From contig CAVZSF010000007.1 in NCBI GenBank assembly GCA_963777895.1, forward strand, positions 62,001 to 126,000: a stretch of 64,000 bases of DNA, given 5' to 3'. The position numbers and the translations under genes are program-made. The DNA is from UBA2241 sp963777895 (GTDB lineage Bacteria; Actinomycetota; Thermoleophilia; UBA2241). The notes beneath the pieces were generated by a model, which ran no database searches, had not been told where the DNA came from, and worked only from the letters and a program-made list of their open reading frames with translations. This document shows positions 25,474 through 35,958 of the stretch, one piece after another (the first letter of the stretch is position 1; each line of letters starts with the position of its first letter).

Positions 25474-26631
25474 ATGGATGTAGAGATCGGACGCGGCAAG
25501 AAGGGGCGCCGCGCCTACGGCTTCGACGACATCGCCATCGTCCCGAGCCGCCGCACGCGGGACGTCGACGACGTCGACATCACCTGGCGGCTCGGTCCGC
25601 ACACGCTTCCGCTCCCGCTGCTCGCGTCGGCCATGGACGGCGTCGTGAGCCCCGCGTTCGCCATCGAGATGGGGCGCCTCGGCGGTCTCGCCGTGCTCAA
25701 CCTCGAGGGCCTCTGGGGCCGCTACGAGAACGCCGACGAGCAGCTCGACCGCATCGCCTTGCTGCCCAAAGAGACGGCGACGCGCACGATGCAGGAGATC
25801 TACAAGGAGCCCCTCAAGGACGAGCTCATCGGACGCCGGGTCAAAGAGATCAAGGACGCCGGCGTCCTCACGGCCGCCTCGCTCACGCCGCAGCGCGTCG
25901 CAGACCACTACCGGACGGCGCTCGACGCCGGGCTCGACGTGCTCGTCATCCAGGGCACCGTGGTCTCGGCCGAGCACGTCTCGACCAAGGTCGAGCCGCT
26001 CGACCTCAAGAAGTTCATCGCCGACTGCCCGGTGCCGGTCATCGTGGGCGGCGTCGCGTCGTACTCGACGACGCTGCACCTCATGCGCACCGGCGCCGTC
26101 GGCGTGCTCGTCGGCGTCGGCCCCGGCCACGCCTGCACGACGCGCGGCGTGCTCGGCATCGGCGTGCCGCAGGCGACCGCGATCGCCGACGCCGCCGCCG
26201 CGCGCGTCCAGCACCTGCTCGAGACGGGCCAGTACTGCAACGTGATCGCCGACGGCGGCATGCGCACCGGCGGCGACGTCTGCAAGGCGATCGCCCTGGG
26301 CGCCGACGCCGTCATGATCGGCTCGCCGCTGGCGAGCGCCAGCGAGGCGCCGGGCCGCGGCTACCACTGGGGCATGGCGACCTTCCACCCCGACCTGCCG
26401 CGCGGCACGCGCGTCAAGGCGGGCGTCAAGGGCACGCTCGAGGAGATCCTCCTCGGCCCGGCGCACGAGAACGACGGCACCCTCAACCTGTTCGGCGCGC
26501 TGCGCACCTCGATGGCGACCTGCGGCTACGAGACGCTGCAGTCGTTCCAGAAGGCCGAGGTCATGGTCGCGCCGGCGCTGATGACCGAGGGCAAGAAGCT
26601 GCAGAAGGAGCAAGAGGTCGGCATGGGCTGA
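25474..26631 (+). CDS. GuaB3-type IMP dehydrogenase family protein
   Basis: A 385-residue TIM-barrel protein of the actinobacterial GuaB-related (GuaB3) branch. It lacks the CBS pair found in the main GuaB. The catalytic-Cys loop reads GPGHACTTRGVLGIGVPQ, and the phosphate-binding IADGGMRTGGDVCKA and flap GVKGTLEEILLGP are present. AGGAGG before ATG 25474 is ideal. It lies just upstream of guaA, which fits XMP/GMP supply, but GuaB3 proteins may have other substrates. Confidence 0.9.
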   Translation: MDVEIGRGKKGRRAYGFDDIAIVPSRRTRDVDDVDITWRLGPHTLPLPLLASAMDGVVSPAFAIEMGRLGGLAVLNLEGLWGRYENADEQLDRIALLPKETATRTMQEIYKEPLKDELIGRRVKEIKDAGVLTAASLTPQRVADHYRTALDAGLDVLVIQGTVVSAEHVSTKVEPLDLKKFIADCPVPVIVGGVASYSTTLHLMRTGAVGVLVGVGPGHACTTRGVLGIGVPQATAIADAAAARVQHLLETGQYCNVIADGGMRTGGDVCKAIALGADAVMIGSPLASASEAPGRGYHWGMATFHPDLPRGTRVKAGVKGTLEEILLGPAHENDGTLNLFGALRTSMATCGYETLQSFQKAEVMVAPALMTEGKKLQKEQEVGMG

Positions 26632-26706
26632 GCCTTGGCGGCGCGGCAGGCACGACGAGAAGGGACGGCACGGTGAAGGACGGCGGGCGAGCACAGGCCG
26701 AGCGCC

Positions 26707-28272
<1,566 letters not shown>

Positions 28273-28276
28273 ACCT

Positions 28277-29839
28277 CTAGCGCACCCTGACCGTGATCAG
28301 GGCACTCTGGGCCGAGGCGTGGCGGCGCGTCGTCCCCACCTTGACGCGCAGGTGGTACGTCTCCCTGACGGGGCACCCGAACGCCCGGCTCCGGTAGGAG
28401 CTTCCGTTGACCAGCTTCACGTTGCCGCCCAGGGTGACCTTGCGCCAGTGTCCGCCGCGGTCGGTCCACAGGCTCACGGACTCTCCGCTCAGCTTGGGCG
28501 TCACCGTTCCCGTGAGCCGGTAGGTGGACCCGCGCCTCAGCACGAGAAGGGTCTTGGCCGGCGTGATCCGGGGACGGACGGCGATACTGACGGTCGGCGA
28601 CCACTCGACGAACACGCTGCGGACGCCGAAGGCCGCCTGGTACTCGGTCGTGTACCGCGGGTTCACGGCGAAGGGCAGGACGCCCTCCGCCAGGCCTGCC
28701 CACGAGACGCTGGCCTGCTGATGCCACGTGCTCGTGCCCGCGGTCCTGGATCGCAGCGCGACGTCGCCCGGGGCAAGCAGGCGGCTGGTCACGGTCAGCG
28801 TCGCCGAGGACCCCACCGTCACGGCGCTGCGGCTTCGTGCCACGCTGAACGGCTCGCGGCCGGCGGACAGCGTGCGAAGCACGTGTCCGGGAGGCGCGAG
28901 CACGTAGGCCGATCCTTGCCCCGGTGTCGTCCTGACGGCGGTGCCGGCGCTGATCGCTGAGGACGCGGTCGTCCACGCCTGGCTTGCGAGCGTAAGCACA
29001 CCCACGTCGCCGGACTCTGAGCAGAGCGCAAGCGCCGGCTCCGGAAGATCGAGCGTGTCGAGGGATGCGATCTGGAAGATCTGGTAGACGCCGGGCCCGA
29101 AGATCGGTGTGAACTTCGTCAAGTCGGTGCTCGAGAGCACGGTCGAGGCTGTGGACACGTAGGCCGTGGCTACGCCACCGGCGCTGCCGATGGCGACATC
29201 GGCCACGTCGTCGGGCGCGGGATCGACGGGCGTCCATCTCGCCGCCGGCGCGGTCACCAATGTCCCGCCGGCGCCGCCGGCGAGCGCGCCCCCCGAGGCG
29301 TCCATCGCGACCGCGCTGAGGTCGGCGCTCGTGTGTGACGGCACCGCCCGCCAGTTCTCGCCACCGTCGCTCGTGGCCAGGATGAGGCCTCCTTGGCCGA
29401 CGGCGTACCCGGCCGAACCCACGAGGGCGACGTCGAGGATGTCCGTTGTGACGGCGCCGCCCTCCACGATCGCCGTCCGCCAGATGGCTCCTCCATCGGT
29501 GGTCACCAGCAGCGTCCCGTTCGCCCCGGCCACGACGCCGTGGTCGGGGCCAGTGAAGGCCACCGCGTTCAGACGAGGCGCGGGCGTCGGCACGCCGACG
29601 GACGCGTCCCGCCAGGTCCTGCCCGCGTTGACGGAGAGGGCCACCGCTCCGCCGTCTCCGGCGACCGCGATCCCTGTGGTGCCGAACACGCCGAGGTCAT
29701 GGAGCACGGCGGAGCCCGTCGGCGGGTCGGGGACCAGGCGCCACGGCACGGCCGCGGCAGGCGCGGCCAAGGCCGCGGCCGCCGCGGCCACGGCCACGAC
29801 GAGAAGGGCGGCGAGGCTGGCCCGGCTCACGTGTCTCAT
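28277..29839 (-). CDS. Secreted YCF48/BNR-repeat beta-propeller protein
   Basis: A 520-residue exported protein. A long Ala-rich signal peptide (SLAALLVVAVAAAAAALAA) is followed by repeated photosynthesis-assembly/BNR-like motifs such as LLVTTDGGAIWRTA and ILATSDGGENWRAV, forming a probable seven-bladed propeller. The last 150 residues look like an Ig-like adhesive region. The ATG at 29839 overlaps the stop of the upstream gene (ATGA). The role is unknown; extracellular binding is likely. Confidence 0.72.
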   Translation of the reverse strand: MRHVSRASLAALLVVAVAAAAAALAAPAAAVPWRLVPDPPTGSAVLHDLGVFGTTGIAVAGDGGAVALSVNAGRTWRDASVGVPTPAPRLNAVAFTGPDHGVVAGANGTLLVTTDGGAIWRTAIVEGGAVTTDILDVALVGSAGYAVGQGGLILATSDGGENWRAVPSHTSADLSAVAMDASGGALAGGAGGTLVTAPAARWTPVDPAPDDVADVAIGSAGGVATAYVSTASTVLSSTDLTKFTPIFGPGVYQIFQIASLDTLDLPEPALALCSESGDVGVLTLASQAWTTASSAISAGTAVRTTPGQGSAYVLAPPGHVLRTLSAGREPFSVARSRSAVTVGSSATLTVTSRLLAPGDVALRSRTAGTSTWHQQASVSWAGLAEGVLPFAVNPRYTTEYQAAFGVRSVFVEWSPTVSIAVRPRITPAKTLLVLRRGSTYRLTGTVTPKLSGESVSLWTDRGGHWRKVTLGGNVKLVNGSSYRSRAFGCPVRETYHLRVKVGTTRRHASAQSALITVRVR

Positions 29840-30780
29840 GGCGGGGGAGGCAGGGTCGAGGTCGGCTTGGGCGTGGGGGACGCAGTCGGCGCGCTGGTGG
29901 GGGCGGGCGAAGCCGTCGAAGAGGCTGTGGCCGCGTTGCGCGCCCGCCTCTCTTTGGCCGCGACCTTCGTCCTCGCGGTACCCAGAAGCTGATAGGCCCC
30001 CGGGTAGCCGGGCGCGGCGGCCACGACGCGGCGGAGGGCATCCGCCGCCTTCGCCCACGAGCCGCTGCGGGCGAGCTCCTGGGCCTCCACGTACAGGGGT
30101 GCGACCGAGGCGAAGAGGCGGGCCCTCCGGCTGAGCTCGACCGCCTGCGCCCAGCCAGGCTGCAGGATGAGAGCCGCGTCGACGTACAGCCTCACGGCGC
30201 TCCACCTGGTCTCGAGGAGAAGCTCACGAGCCTGGGCCAGCAGCCGGTCGCCGCCTTGCGCGGCGGCTCTGGCGGCGTGTCTGCCCAGGTCGACCGGGTA
30301 CGTCGGATAGGTGCTGCGCAGCGCGCCGATGGCCGCGGCGGCGGAGAAGTACCTGGCCTCGCGGAGATCGCGCAGTGCTTGCGCCAGGAGGTGCCGGTAG
30401 TTCTCCGGCCACAGCAGAGGCGCGAGCATGCCGTCGGTCGGCCGCGCGACGAGCTGCTGCTCGGCGGCGCGATGCAGCCAGTCTGCGTCCTTGTAGCTGA
30501 CCGTCAGCACCTCGGCCGCCGCGAACTCCGTCGCCGCGCGCCCGTAGTCGCCGTCGGCGAAGGCCTGCCGGCCGCGATCGTAGTGGCCGGCGGCGCGGGC
30601 CACGGACAGCGCGAGGACGCAGGCCAAGACAAGCACGACCGCCGCCGCGATGAGCAGGCGTCGCATGCGGAGCGTACGCTGTTCGCGGCGCCAAGGGTCG
30701 TCTTCCACCTTCGCACCCGCGGCCCTGCCCCCTTCAGCAAACGGCCGGCCGAGGAGCGATCGTCTGGTGGTGGTACTCAA
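29836..30780 (-). CDS. Membrane-anchored TPR-like protein of unknown function
   Basis: About 314 residues. After a basic N-terminus a membrane segment (RLLIAAAVVLVLACVLALSVA) is followed by helical pairs resembling TPRs (GRQAFADGDYGRAATEFAAA, AYQLLGTARTKVA) and a Ser/Thr/Pro/Ala-rich tail. The start is uncertain: TTG 30780 has AGGAG 7 bases upstream, while ATG 30666 would begin at the membrane segment. It is coupled to the following propeller gene, so the two may form an envelope assembly. Confidence 0.6.
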   Translation of the reverse strand: MSTTTRRSLLGRPFAEGGRAAGAKVEDDPWRREQRTLRMRRLLIAAAVVLVLACVLALSVARAAGHYDRGRQAFADGDYGRAATEFAAAEVLTVSYKDADWLHRAAEQQLVARPTDGMLAPLLWPENYRHLLAQALRDLREARYFSAAAAIGALRSTYPTYPVDLGRHAARAAAQGGDRLLAQARELLLETRWSAVRLYVDAALILQPGWAQAVELSRRARLFASVAPLYVEAQELARSGSWAKAADALRRVVAAAPGYPGAYQLLGTARTKVAAKERRARNAATASSTASPAPTSAPTASPTPKPTSTLPPPP

Positions 30781-30874
30781 CGTCACGCTCCTGTAGCGGT
30801 CCAACCTGAAGACATCCTACCGCCCCCAGCGAGGCATCGGCCAGTCCCCGGGACGTTGCCCAGGGGCGCGTCGC

Positions 30875-30960
30875 GCGGCGTCCCGGCTTCCCGCTGCGTC
30901 CGTGCTACCCGCGGCGTCCCGGCTCCCGCTGCGTCCCTGCTAGCCGCGGCGTCAGTGCGT
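30875..30960. repeat. Tandem minisatellite, 35-36-bp units
   Basis: gcggcgtcccggct begins units at 30875 and 30911, and a partial third unit starts at 30946. The period is about 36 bases. It fills the gap between two minus-strand genes. Confidence 0.7.
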
Positions 30961-30973
30961 TTCCAGGGAGCCG

Positions 30974-31297
30974 TCAGGACCCGATCCTGCGCCTGTCGGC
31001 GCGCCGCTTGATGAAGTCCCTTGCAGCCTGGAACGCCGAAAGGGGCAGCGTCACGGCCGGACTGCCGGCGTAGGTGATCTCGACGCCGCCGACGTGGAGG
31101 CTTCGCTCCGGACTCGGGTCCCGGGGGATGCGGGGCGCGCGGCCAGACGTGACGATGGACTCGTGGCCGGCGCGCCGCCGGCCCAGCCACACGAAGGTCC
31201 GGCTGGGCCGCACGTCGACACCCCCGAGATCGCCGAGCTGGATCTCCACGCGCCGCTCCTGAGGCGGGCGCGGCGGCCGCTCCGGCAGGTCAGACAC
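30974..31297 (-). CDS. Small protein of unknown function
   Basis: A 107-residue basic protein from GTG 31297, overlapping the stop of the upstream membrane-protein gene. It contains VEIQLGDLGGVDVRPSRTFVWLG and a short beta-rich centre (LHVGGVEITYAGSPAVTLPL), ending in a charged helix. I recognise no family. The overlap and GC-rich third positions support a real gene. Confidence 0.5.
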   Translation of the reverse strand: MSDLPERPPRPPQERRVEIQLGDLGGVDVRPSRTFVWLGRRRAGHESIVTSGRAPRIPRDPSPERSLHVGGVEITYAGSPAVTLPLSAFQAARDFIKRRADRRRIGS

Positions 31298-32036
31298 GAT
31301 CGCCCGATCCTTCGGTCGTCTTGAGGTACACGACGATCAGGATGACGTCTGCGACGAACGTCGCCACGCCGAGCAGGACGACGTACACGACGAGCACCGG
31401 CAGCGAGCGGGCGAGACTGCCGGTTGCCAGCAGATGGAGCAGCGAGAAGGCTCCCCATTGGAAGAGCACGGCGGCCAGGACGACGGCGAACGACAGCCCG
31501 GGATTCCTGCGCAGGCAGGTCAGCGACGCGCTGACGGCGCGCACCGGCCCGAGCGCCGAGATCACGATGGCGTAGTCGGCGTACAGCAGCGCCAGGTTCG
31601 CGAGAAAGAGCGCCAGGCCGACGACGGCCGCGACGGTGCCGACCCCTCCCGAGGCCGACCAGACCGAGAGCGCGCCGAGGGTCTCCACCGCGATCTCGAG
31701 CGCCAACAGCCGCAGGAACTGGGCCCCATCCTGGGGCCGCAGGTGGAACCGTCCGACGAGGCTGCGCAGGTAGCCCGCGCGGAACCAGGTGAAGACCAGG
31801 AGGTACAGCGCGACCGCCGCGGCCAGCCAAAGCGCGCGTGATTGGGCGGCGTCGTACAGGACTGCCGGCGAACGGTCGAGGAGGCCGGCGAAGGGTGCGT
31901 CGTCGCGCGCCCAGGAGACGATCAGCGGCACAGCGGTGGTGAAGACCGACAGGGAGATGGCGAAGAAGACCATGTGCTGCTTCGCCCGCAGGACCGCCGC
32001 CACCCGCTGGAACGTGGTGGGACCGGTGGCATCCAT
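31290..32036 (-). CDS. Polytopic membrane protein, glycerophosphodiesterase-membrane-like
   Basis: A 248-residue protein with about six membrane segments (MVFFAISLSVFTTAVPLIV, LALFLANLALLYADYAIVI, LPVLVVYVVLLGVATFVA). The repeated RxGYLRSL and RRNPGLSFAVVLAAVL patterns resemble YckC/DUF-type six-helix membrane proteins. ATG 32036 is chosen over an upstream in-frame start. It is divergent from the transglutaminase-like gene with 31 bases between start codons. Confidence 0.55.
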   Translation of the reverse strand: MDATGPTTFQRVAAVLRAKQHMVFFAISLSVFTTAVPLIVSWARDDAPFAGLLDRSPAVLYDAAQSRALWLAAAVALYLLVFTWFRAGYLRSLVGRFHLRPQDGAQFLRLLALEIAVETLGALSVWSASGGVGTVAAVVGLALFLANLALLYADYAIVISALGPVRAVSASLTCLRRNPGLSFAVVLAAVLFQWGAFSLLHLLATGSLARSLPVLVVYVVLLGVATFVADVILIVVYLKTTEGSGDRV

Positions 32037-32067
32037 TGACGCGAGTATACAAGGGTACAATCGAGCC

Positions 32068-32754
32068 ATGAGGTTCTCGCGCTGGCTGCTGCTCTTTCTC
32101 TGGGCCAGCTGGGCGCTCGTGGCGCTCTACCCTGACCCCGGCGTGCTCGTCGAGAGCACGCGCAACCTGCTGCGGCCGCGGGTGCAGCCGGACGCCGTCG
32201 CGGCGCTTGCCGCGACGATGCCGAACGACCCGCGGCTCATCGAGCAGCGCGTGCTCCGTGACGTCGTGCCCTACGCCTACGACTGGCAGACCGCCGGCGT
32301 GCCCTGGTACTTCCCGACAACAGAGCAGGCGCTCCGCGCCGGGAGCGGCGACTGCGAGAGCCGGGCCGTGGTCCTCGCCAGCATCCTCGCCGCGAAGCAC
32401 ATCCCCTACGACCTGCGGGTCTCCTTCGACCACATCTGGGTCGAGTATCCGGGCAAGCAGCCGAACGCCCTCGAGAACGACGCGGTGGCTCTGGCGGGCC
32501 AGAAGGACGGCAGGTTCTTCCTGCGCTGGCCGAGCCAGCTGAGCTTCGGGGAGGAGTGGCGCGCACAGACGGCGATCTACTGGACGCCGATGCCCGCGAG
32601 CCGCCAAATGCTGCTGCTCGCGGGCCTCGTGACGATCCCGTTCTGGAACGTGCTCGCCGGCCTCGTTGCGGCTTGGCCTCTCGACCGCCGCAGGCGGCGC
32701 GCTATTTTGCTGCCGGTGCCCGGTGCGGGACTGCCGAGTGGCGGACCATCCTGA
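32068..32754 (+). CDS. Membrane-anchored transglutaminase-like protein
   Basis: A 228-residue protein. An N-terminal membrane segment (WLLLFLWASWALVALY) precedes a transglutaminase-like core with the catalytic Cys in GSGDCESRAVVLAS and His in SFDHIWVEY. A second hydrophobic segment lies near the C-terminus. ATG 32068 lies 7 bases after a TACAAT box (32056-32061), so the mRNA is probably leaderless. It may be a cell-surface peptidase. Confidence 0.75.
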   Translation: MRFSRWLLLFLWASWALVALYPDPGVLVESTRNLLRPRVQPDAVAALAATMPNDPRLIEQRVLRDVVPYAYDWQTAGVPWYFPTTEQALRAGSGDCESRAVVLASILAAKHIPYDLRVSFDHIWVEYPGKQPNALENDAVALAGQKDGRFFLRWPSQLSFGEEWRAQTAIYWTPMPASRQMLLLAGLVTIPFWNVLAGLVAAWPLDRRRRRAILLPVPGAGLPSGGPS

Positions 32755-32854
32755 AGACGGCCACCGGCAGCAGAACGAACGCCGCGAGCATCGCGATGCG
32801 AAGCGCGAAGAACGCCCCCACTGCCACATAAGCGAAGATCTCGATAAGGTTCAC
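32702..32854 (-). CDS. Possible 50-residue small membrane protein
   Basis: GTG 32854 opens a 50-codon frame with a strongly hydrophobic centre (YVAVGAFFALRIAMLAAFVL) and a basic end (RMVRHSAVPHRAP). Third positions are GC-rich and AAAAGGGG lies upstream. It overlaps the 3' end of the convergent transglutaminase-like gene by 53 bases, which weakens the case. Function unknown. Confidence 0.35.
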   Translation of the reverse strand: MNLIEIFAYVAVGAFFALRIAMLAAFVLLPVAVFRMVRHSAVPHRAPAAK

Positions 32855-33028
32855 CTTAGGCCCCTTTTGCTGCCATTATCAGTATGGGCTGCAGGCGGTC
32901 GCCGGTCTATGTCCCCCCGGGTATATGTTTCGTACTTCGATGCCAGTACCCCGCCAGGTATCGTCCTCGCGCACTTTCGGCACGCTCGCCCCGCAGTCAG
33001 GGGACGTGTGGGCCCCACAAGCGCTCTG

Positions 33029-33056
33029 TTGAAGGGCCTCGTCCCTGGTGTACAGT
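33029..33056 (+). promoter_or_regulatory. Promoter upstream of nfnAB
   Basis: TTGAAG at 33029-33034, a 16-base spacer and TACAGT at 33051-33056, giving a start near 33063. The rest of 32855-33028 holds no gene I can support. Confidence 0.6.
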
Positions 33057-33111
33057 GATGATGATCCGAGGCTGAAGACGGCAGATCGGGAAGCTGCGAC
33101 TGGGGGAAGCG

Positions 33112-33942
33112 GTGTTCTCCATTGTCGACCGGCAGGAGCTGACGAAGCGGGACATGATCTCGCTCACCGTGGAAGCCCCGGCGATCGCGCGCCGTATCCG
33201 CCCGGGGCAGTTCGTCATCCTCCGTGTCAACGAGACGGGAGAGCGGCTGCCTCTCACCGTGGCTTATGCGGACGCCACGAACGGGACGCTCACCATCATC
33301 TTCCAGGTCGTCGGCAAGTCGACGGCGCTGCTGGCGTCCCTCGCCGTCGGAGATGCCGTCAGGGACCTCGCCGGCCCGCTCGGGGCGGTCATGGAGTTCG
33401 AGAACGTGGGCACGGTGGTCGGCATCGGCGGGGGCTCGGGCATCGCCGTTCTGCATCACCTGCTGATGGGCTACAAGGAAGCCGGCAACCGGCTGATCGG
33501 CATCGTCGGGGCTCGCGAGAAGGACCTGCTGATCCTCGAGGACGAGATGGAGCGGCTGTGCGACAGGCTCGTCATCACGACGGACGACGGCAGCTACGGC
33601 ATGCACGGCCTTGTGACCGACGCGCTGAAGGACCTCGTCGAGCACGGTGAGAGCTTCGCTCTGGCCGTCGCCGTGGGGCCGCTCGTCATGATGCGGGCCG
33701 TCTGCCAGATGACACGACTCTACGATCTGCCGACCGTGGTCAGCCTCAACCCGATCATGATCGACGGGACGGGCATGTGCGGGGGCTGCCGCTGCACCGT
33801 CGACGGCGAGCGCAAGTTCGCCTGCGTCGACGGCCCGCACTTCGACGGCCATCAGGTCGACTTCGACGAGCTCATGCGGCGCAACTCGACCTTCAGCCGC
33901 GAGGAACGTCTCTCGCTGCTCAGCTCGGTGACGAAGGCGTAG
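33112..33942 (+). CDS. nfnA: NfnA-type FAD/NAD- and [2Fe-2S]-binding subunit
   Basis: A 276-residue protein of the sulfide dehydrogenase/PyrK-like family: an FAD domain (RPGQFVILRV), an NAD domain (VVGIGGGSGIAVLHHL) and a C-terminal [2Fe-2S] site (GMCGGCRCTVDG, KFACVDGPHFDGHQVDF). With the adjacent NfnB it should form the NADH-dependent ferredoxin:NADP+ oxidoreductase, a flavin-bifurcating enzyme. GTG 33112 is preceded by GGGGAAGCG. The partner gene starts 4 bases later. Confidence 0.9.
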   Translation: MFSIVDRQELTKRDMISLTVEAPAIARRIRPGQFVILRVNETGERLPLTVAYADATNGTLTIIFQVVGKSTALLASLAVGDAVRDLAGPLGAVMEFENVGTVVGIGGGSGIAVLHHLLMGYKEAGNRLIGIVGAREKDLLILEDEMERLCDRLVITTDDGSYGMHGLVTDALKDLVEHGESFALAVAVGPLVMMRAVCQMTRLYDLPTVVSLNPIMIDGTGMCGGCRCTVDGERKFACVDGPHFDGHQVDFDELMRRNSTFSREERLSLLSSVTKA

Positions 33943-33946
33943 CGCG

Positions 33947-35791
33947 GTGGCCGAGCAGATCGATCACGACGGCGCGGTCGTCACGGGCGCCGGCCTTGCG
34001 GCCTACTGCCCCAGTTGCCGCGCCGCGCTGACCGTCCTCGATCCGGCGCAGCGCGAGGTCTCCGTGCACCTGAGAGTGCGCTGCGGCAGCAAGGACGGTG
34101 ATCTGTACCTGGCGCCGTCGGCCGAAGGCGGACGGCGCTCCACGACGCTCGAGCTGTGCGAGGGCAACGCCGTGCAGGACGTGCTCTGCCCGCACTGTGG
34201 CACCTCGCTGGTCGACGGCCAGCGGCGCTGTCGCGCCTGTGACGGTCCGCGGGTGCGCGTCTTCGTCGCCGGCGTCCGGCAGGCGCGGCTCAGCGCGTTC
34301 TGCGTGACGGATGGCGCGGTCAGCGCCCTCTCCGGCGCGCCGCCCGAACGGCCGGCACGTGAGTCGCGCCACAAGATGCCCGAACAGGACGCGGTGCTGC
34401 GCTCGCGCAACTTCTCGGAGGTGACCTACGGCTTCGACCACGAGCTGGCCGTGGCCGAAGCCGCCCGCTGCCTCTCGTGCAAGAAGCCCAAGTGCATCGA
34501 CGGGTGCCCGGTCAACGTCGACATCCCCGCCTTCATCGCCCAGGTCAAGGCGGGGGAGTTCGTCGACGCCGCCCGCACGATCAAGCAGCGCAACTCGCTG
34601 CCCGCGATCTGCGGGCGCGTCTGCCCTCAGGACCAGCAGTGCGAGGAGCTCTGCCTGCTGCGCAAGAAGGAAGGTTCGGTCGCCATCGGGGCGCTCGAAC
34701 GGTTCGTCGCGGACTTCGAGCGGGGCACGGACGCGGTGACCATCCCGAAGCCTGTGGAGAAGACGGGCAAGCGCATCGCGGTCGTCGGCAGTGGACCCGC
34801 CGGCCTTACGCTGGCCGCCGACATGGTGCTCTACGGTCACGCCGTCACCGTGTTCGAGGCGCTCCACAAGCCGGGCGGCGTGCTCGCCTACGGCATCCCC
34901 GAGTTTCGCCTGCCCAAGGGCGTGGTCGAGGCCGAGATCGCCTACCTGCGGCATCTCGGCGTGCGTTTCGAGGTCGACGCCGTCGTCGGCAAGCTCTACG
35001 AGCTGAAGGACCTCTTCGCCGAGGGGTACGACGCCGTCTACCTGGCCACGGGGGCGGGCCTGCCCGTCTTCCTGGGCCTGCCCGGCGAGAACCTCTGCAA
35101 CATCGTGTCGGCGAACGAGTACCTCACCCGTGTGAACCTGATGAAGGCTTACCTCTTCCCGGACTACGACACCCCGGCGCCGAGAGGCACGCGGGTCGCC
35201 GTCCTGGGCGGCGGCAACGTGGCCATGGACTGCGCGCGCACCGCCCTCCGCATGGGCAGCCGCGAGGTCAACGTCGTCTACCGCCGCACCCGGGAGGAGA
35301 TGCCGGCGCGGACCGAGGAGATCGTCCACGCCGAGCAGGAAGGGGTCCAGTTCCGCTACCTCACGAGCCCCGTGCGCTACATCGGCGACGATCAGGGCTG
35401 GGTCCGCCAGCTCGAGTGCGTGCCCATGAAGCTCGGCAAGCCGGACGCGTCGGGGCGGCCGCGGCCGATCCCCATCACCGGGTCGACGTACCTGCTCAAC
35501 GTCGACCTCGTGCTGGTGGCCATCGGCGCGGGCCCCAACCCGACGCTGTTCGACGGCTGCGAGGGCCTGGAGCGCAGCGAGCGCGGCTACATCAGGACCT
35601 TCAACGACGCCGGCCGCACCAGCGTCCCCAGCGTGTGGGCCGGCGGCGATATCGTCACCGGATCGGCCACCGTGATCCTGGCGATGGGCGCGGCCCGCCT
35701 TGCCGCCGCCGACATCCACGCCTACCTGAGCAACGGGCAGTCGGCGTGGCCGGGCACGGGCGCGGCGGAGGGCGCCGCGGCTGACCGTTAG
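33947..35791 (+). CDS. nfnB: NfnB/GltA-like subunit with an N-terminal zinc-ribbon extension
   Basis: A 614-residue protein. Residues about 145-600 match the glutamate-synthase small-subunit/NfnB family: cluster motifs CLSCKKPKCIDGCPVN and CGRVCPQDQQCEELC, FAD loop VVGSGPAGLTLAADM, NADP loop VLGGGNVAMDCARTA. The first 125 residues are extra and contain CPSC, CPHC and CRAC pairs, suggesting two small zinc or rubredoxin-like ribbons. Usual NfnB proteins are about 465 residues. The extension may bring another redox centre or regulatory site. Confidence 0.9.
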   Translation: MAEQIDHDGAVVTGAGLAAYCPSCRAALTVLDPAQREVSVHLRVRCGSKDGDLYLAPSAEGGRRSTTLELCEGNAVQDVLCPHCGTSLVDGQRRCRACDGPRVRVFVAGVRQARLSAFCVTDGAVSALSGAPPERPARESRHKMPEQDAVLRSRNFSEVTYGFDHELAVAEAARCLSCKKPKCIDGCPVNVDIPAFIAQVKAGEFVDAARTIKQRNSLPAICGRVCPQDQQCEELCLLRKKEGSVAIGALERFVADFERGTDAVTIPKPVEKTGKRIAVVGSGPAGLTLAADMVLYGHAVTVFEALHKPGGVLAYGIPEFRLPKGVVEAEIAYLRHLGVRFEVDAVVGKLYELKDLFAEGYDAVYLATGAGLPVFLGLPGENLCNIVSANEYLTRVNLMKAYLFPDYDTPAPRGTRVAVLGGGNVAMDCARTALRMGSREVNVVYRRTREEMPARTEEIVHAEQEGVQFRYLTSPVRYIGDDQGWVRQLECVPMKLGKPDASGRPRPIPITGSTYLLNVDLVLVAIGAGPNPTLFDGCEGLERSERGYIRTFNDAGRTSVPSVWAGGDIVTGSATVILAMGAARLAAADIHAYLSNGQSAWPGTGAAEGAAADR

Positions 35792-35958
35792 CCGCCTCCG
35801 GCGGGAGCGTCGCGCCCCGCCCGGCGTCTTCGGCGGTCTCGGTCCCCGGCTCCGGCGCGTGCAGACTGCACCCTTCCGCGCCGTCCCGTGGGCGACGCCC
35901 GCCGGTTGGCCACGCCTGGGGGAGGGTGTAGCCTCGGCCGAGTCCCCCGGAGGTGCCC

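Noticed and set aside
32908..32926. A second CsoR-like operator (tatgtccccccgggtata)
   Set aside because: Only one half matches ATACCC; the other half is poor, so it was not called.
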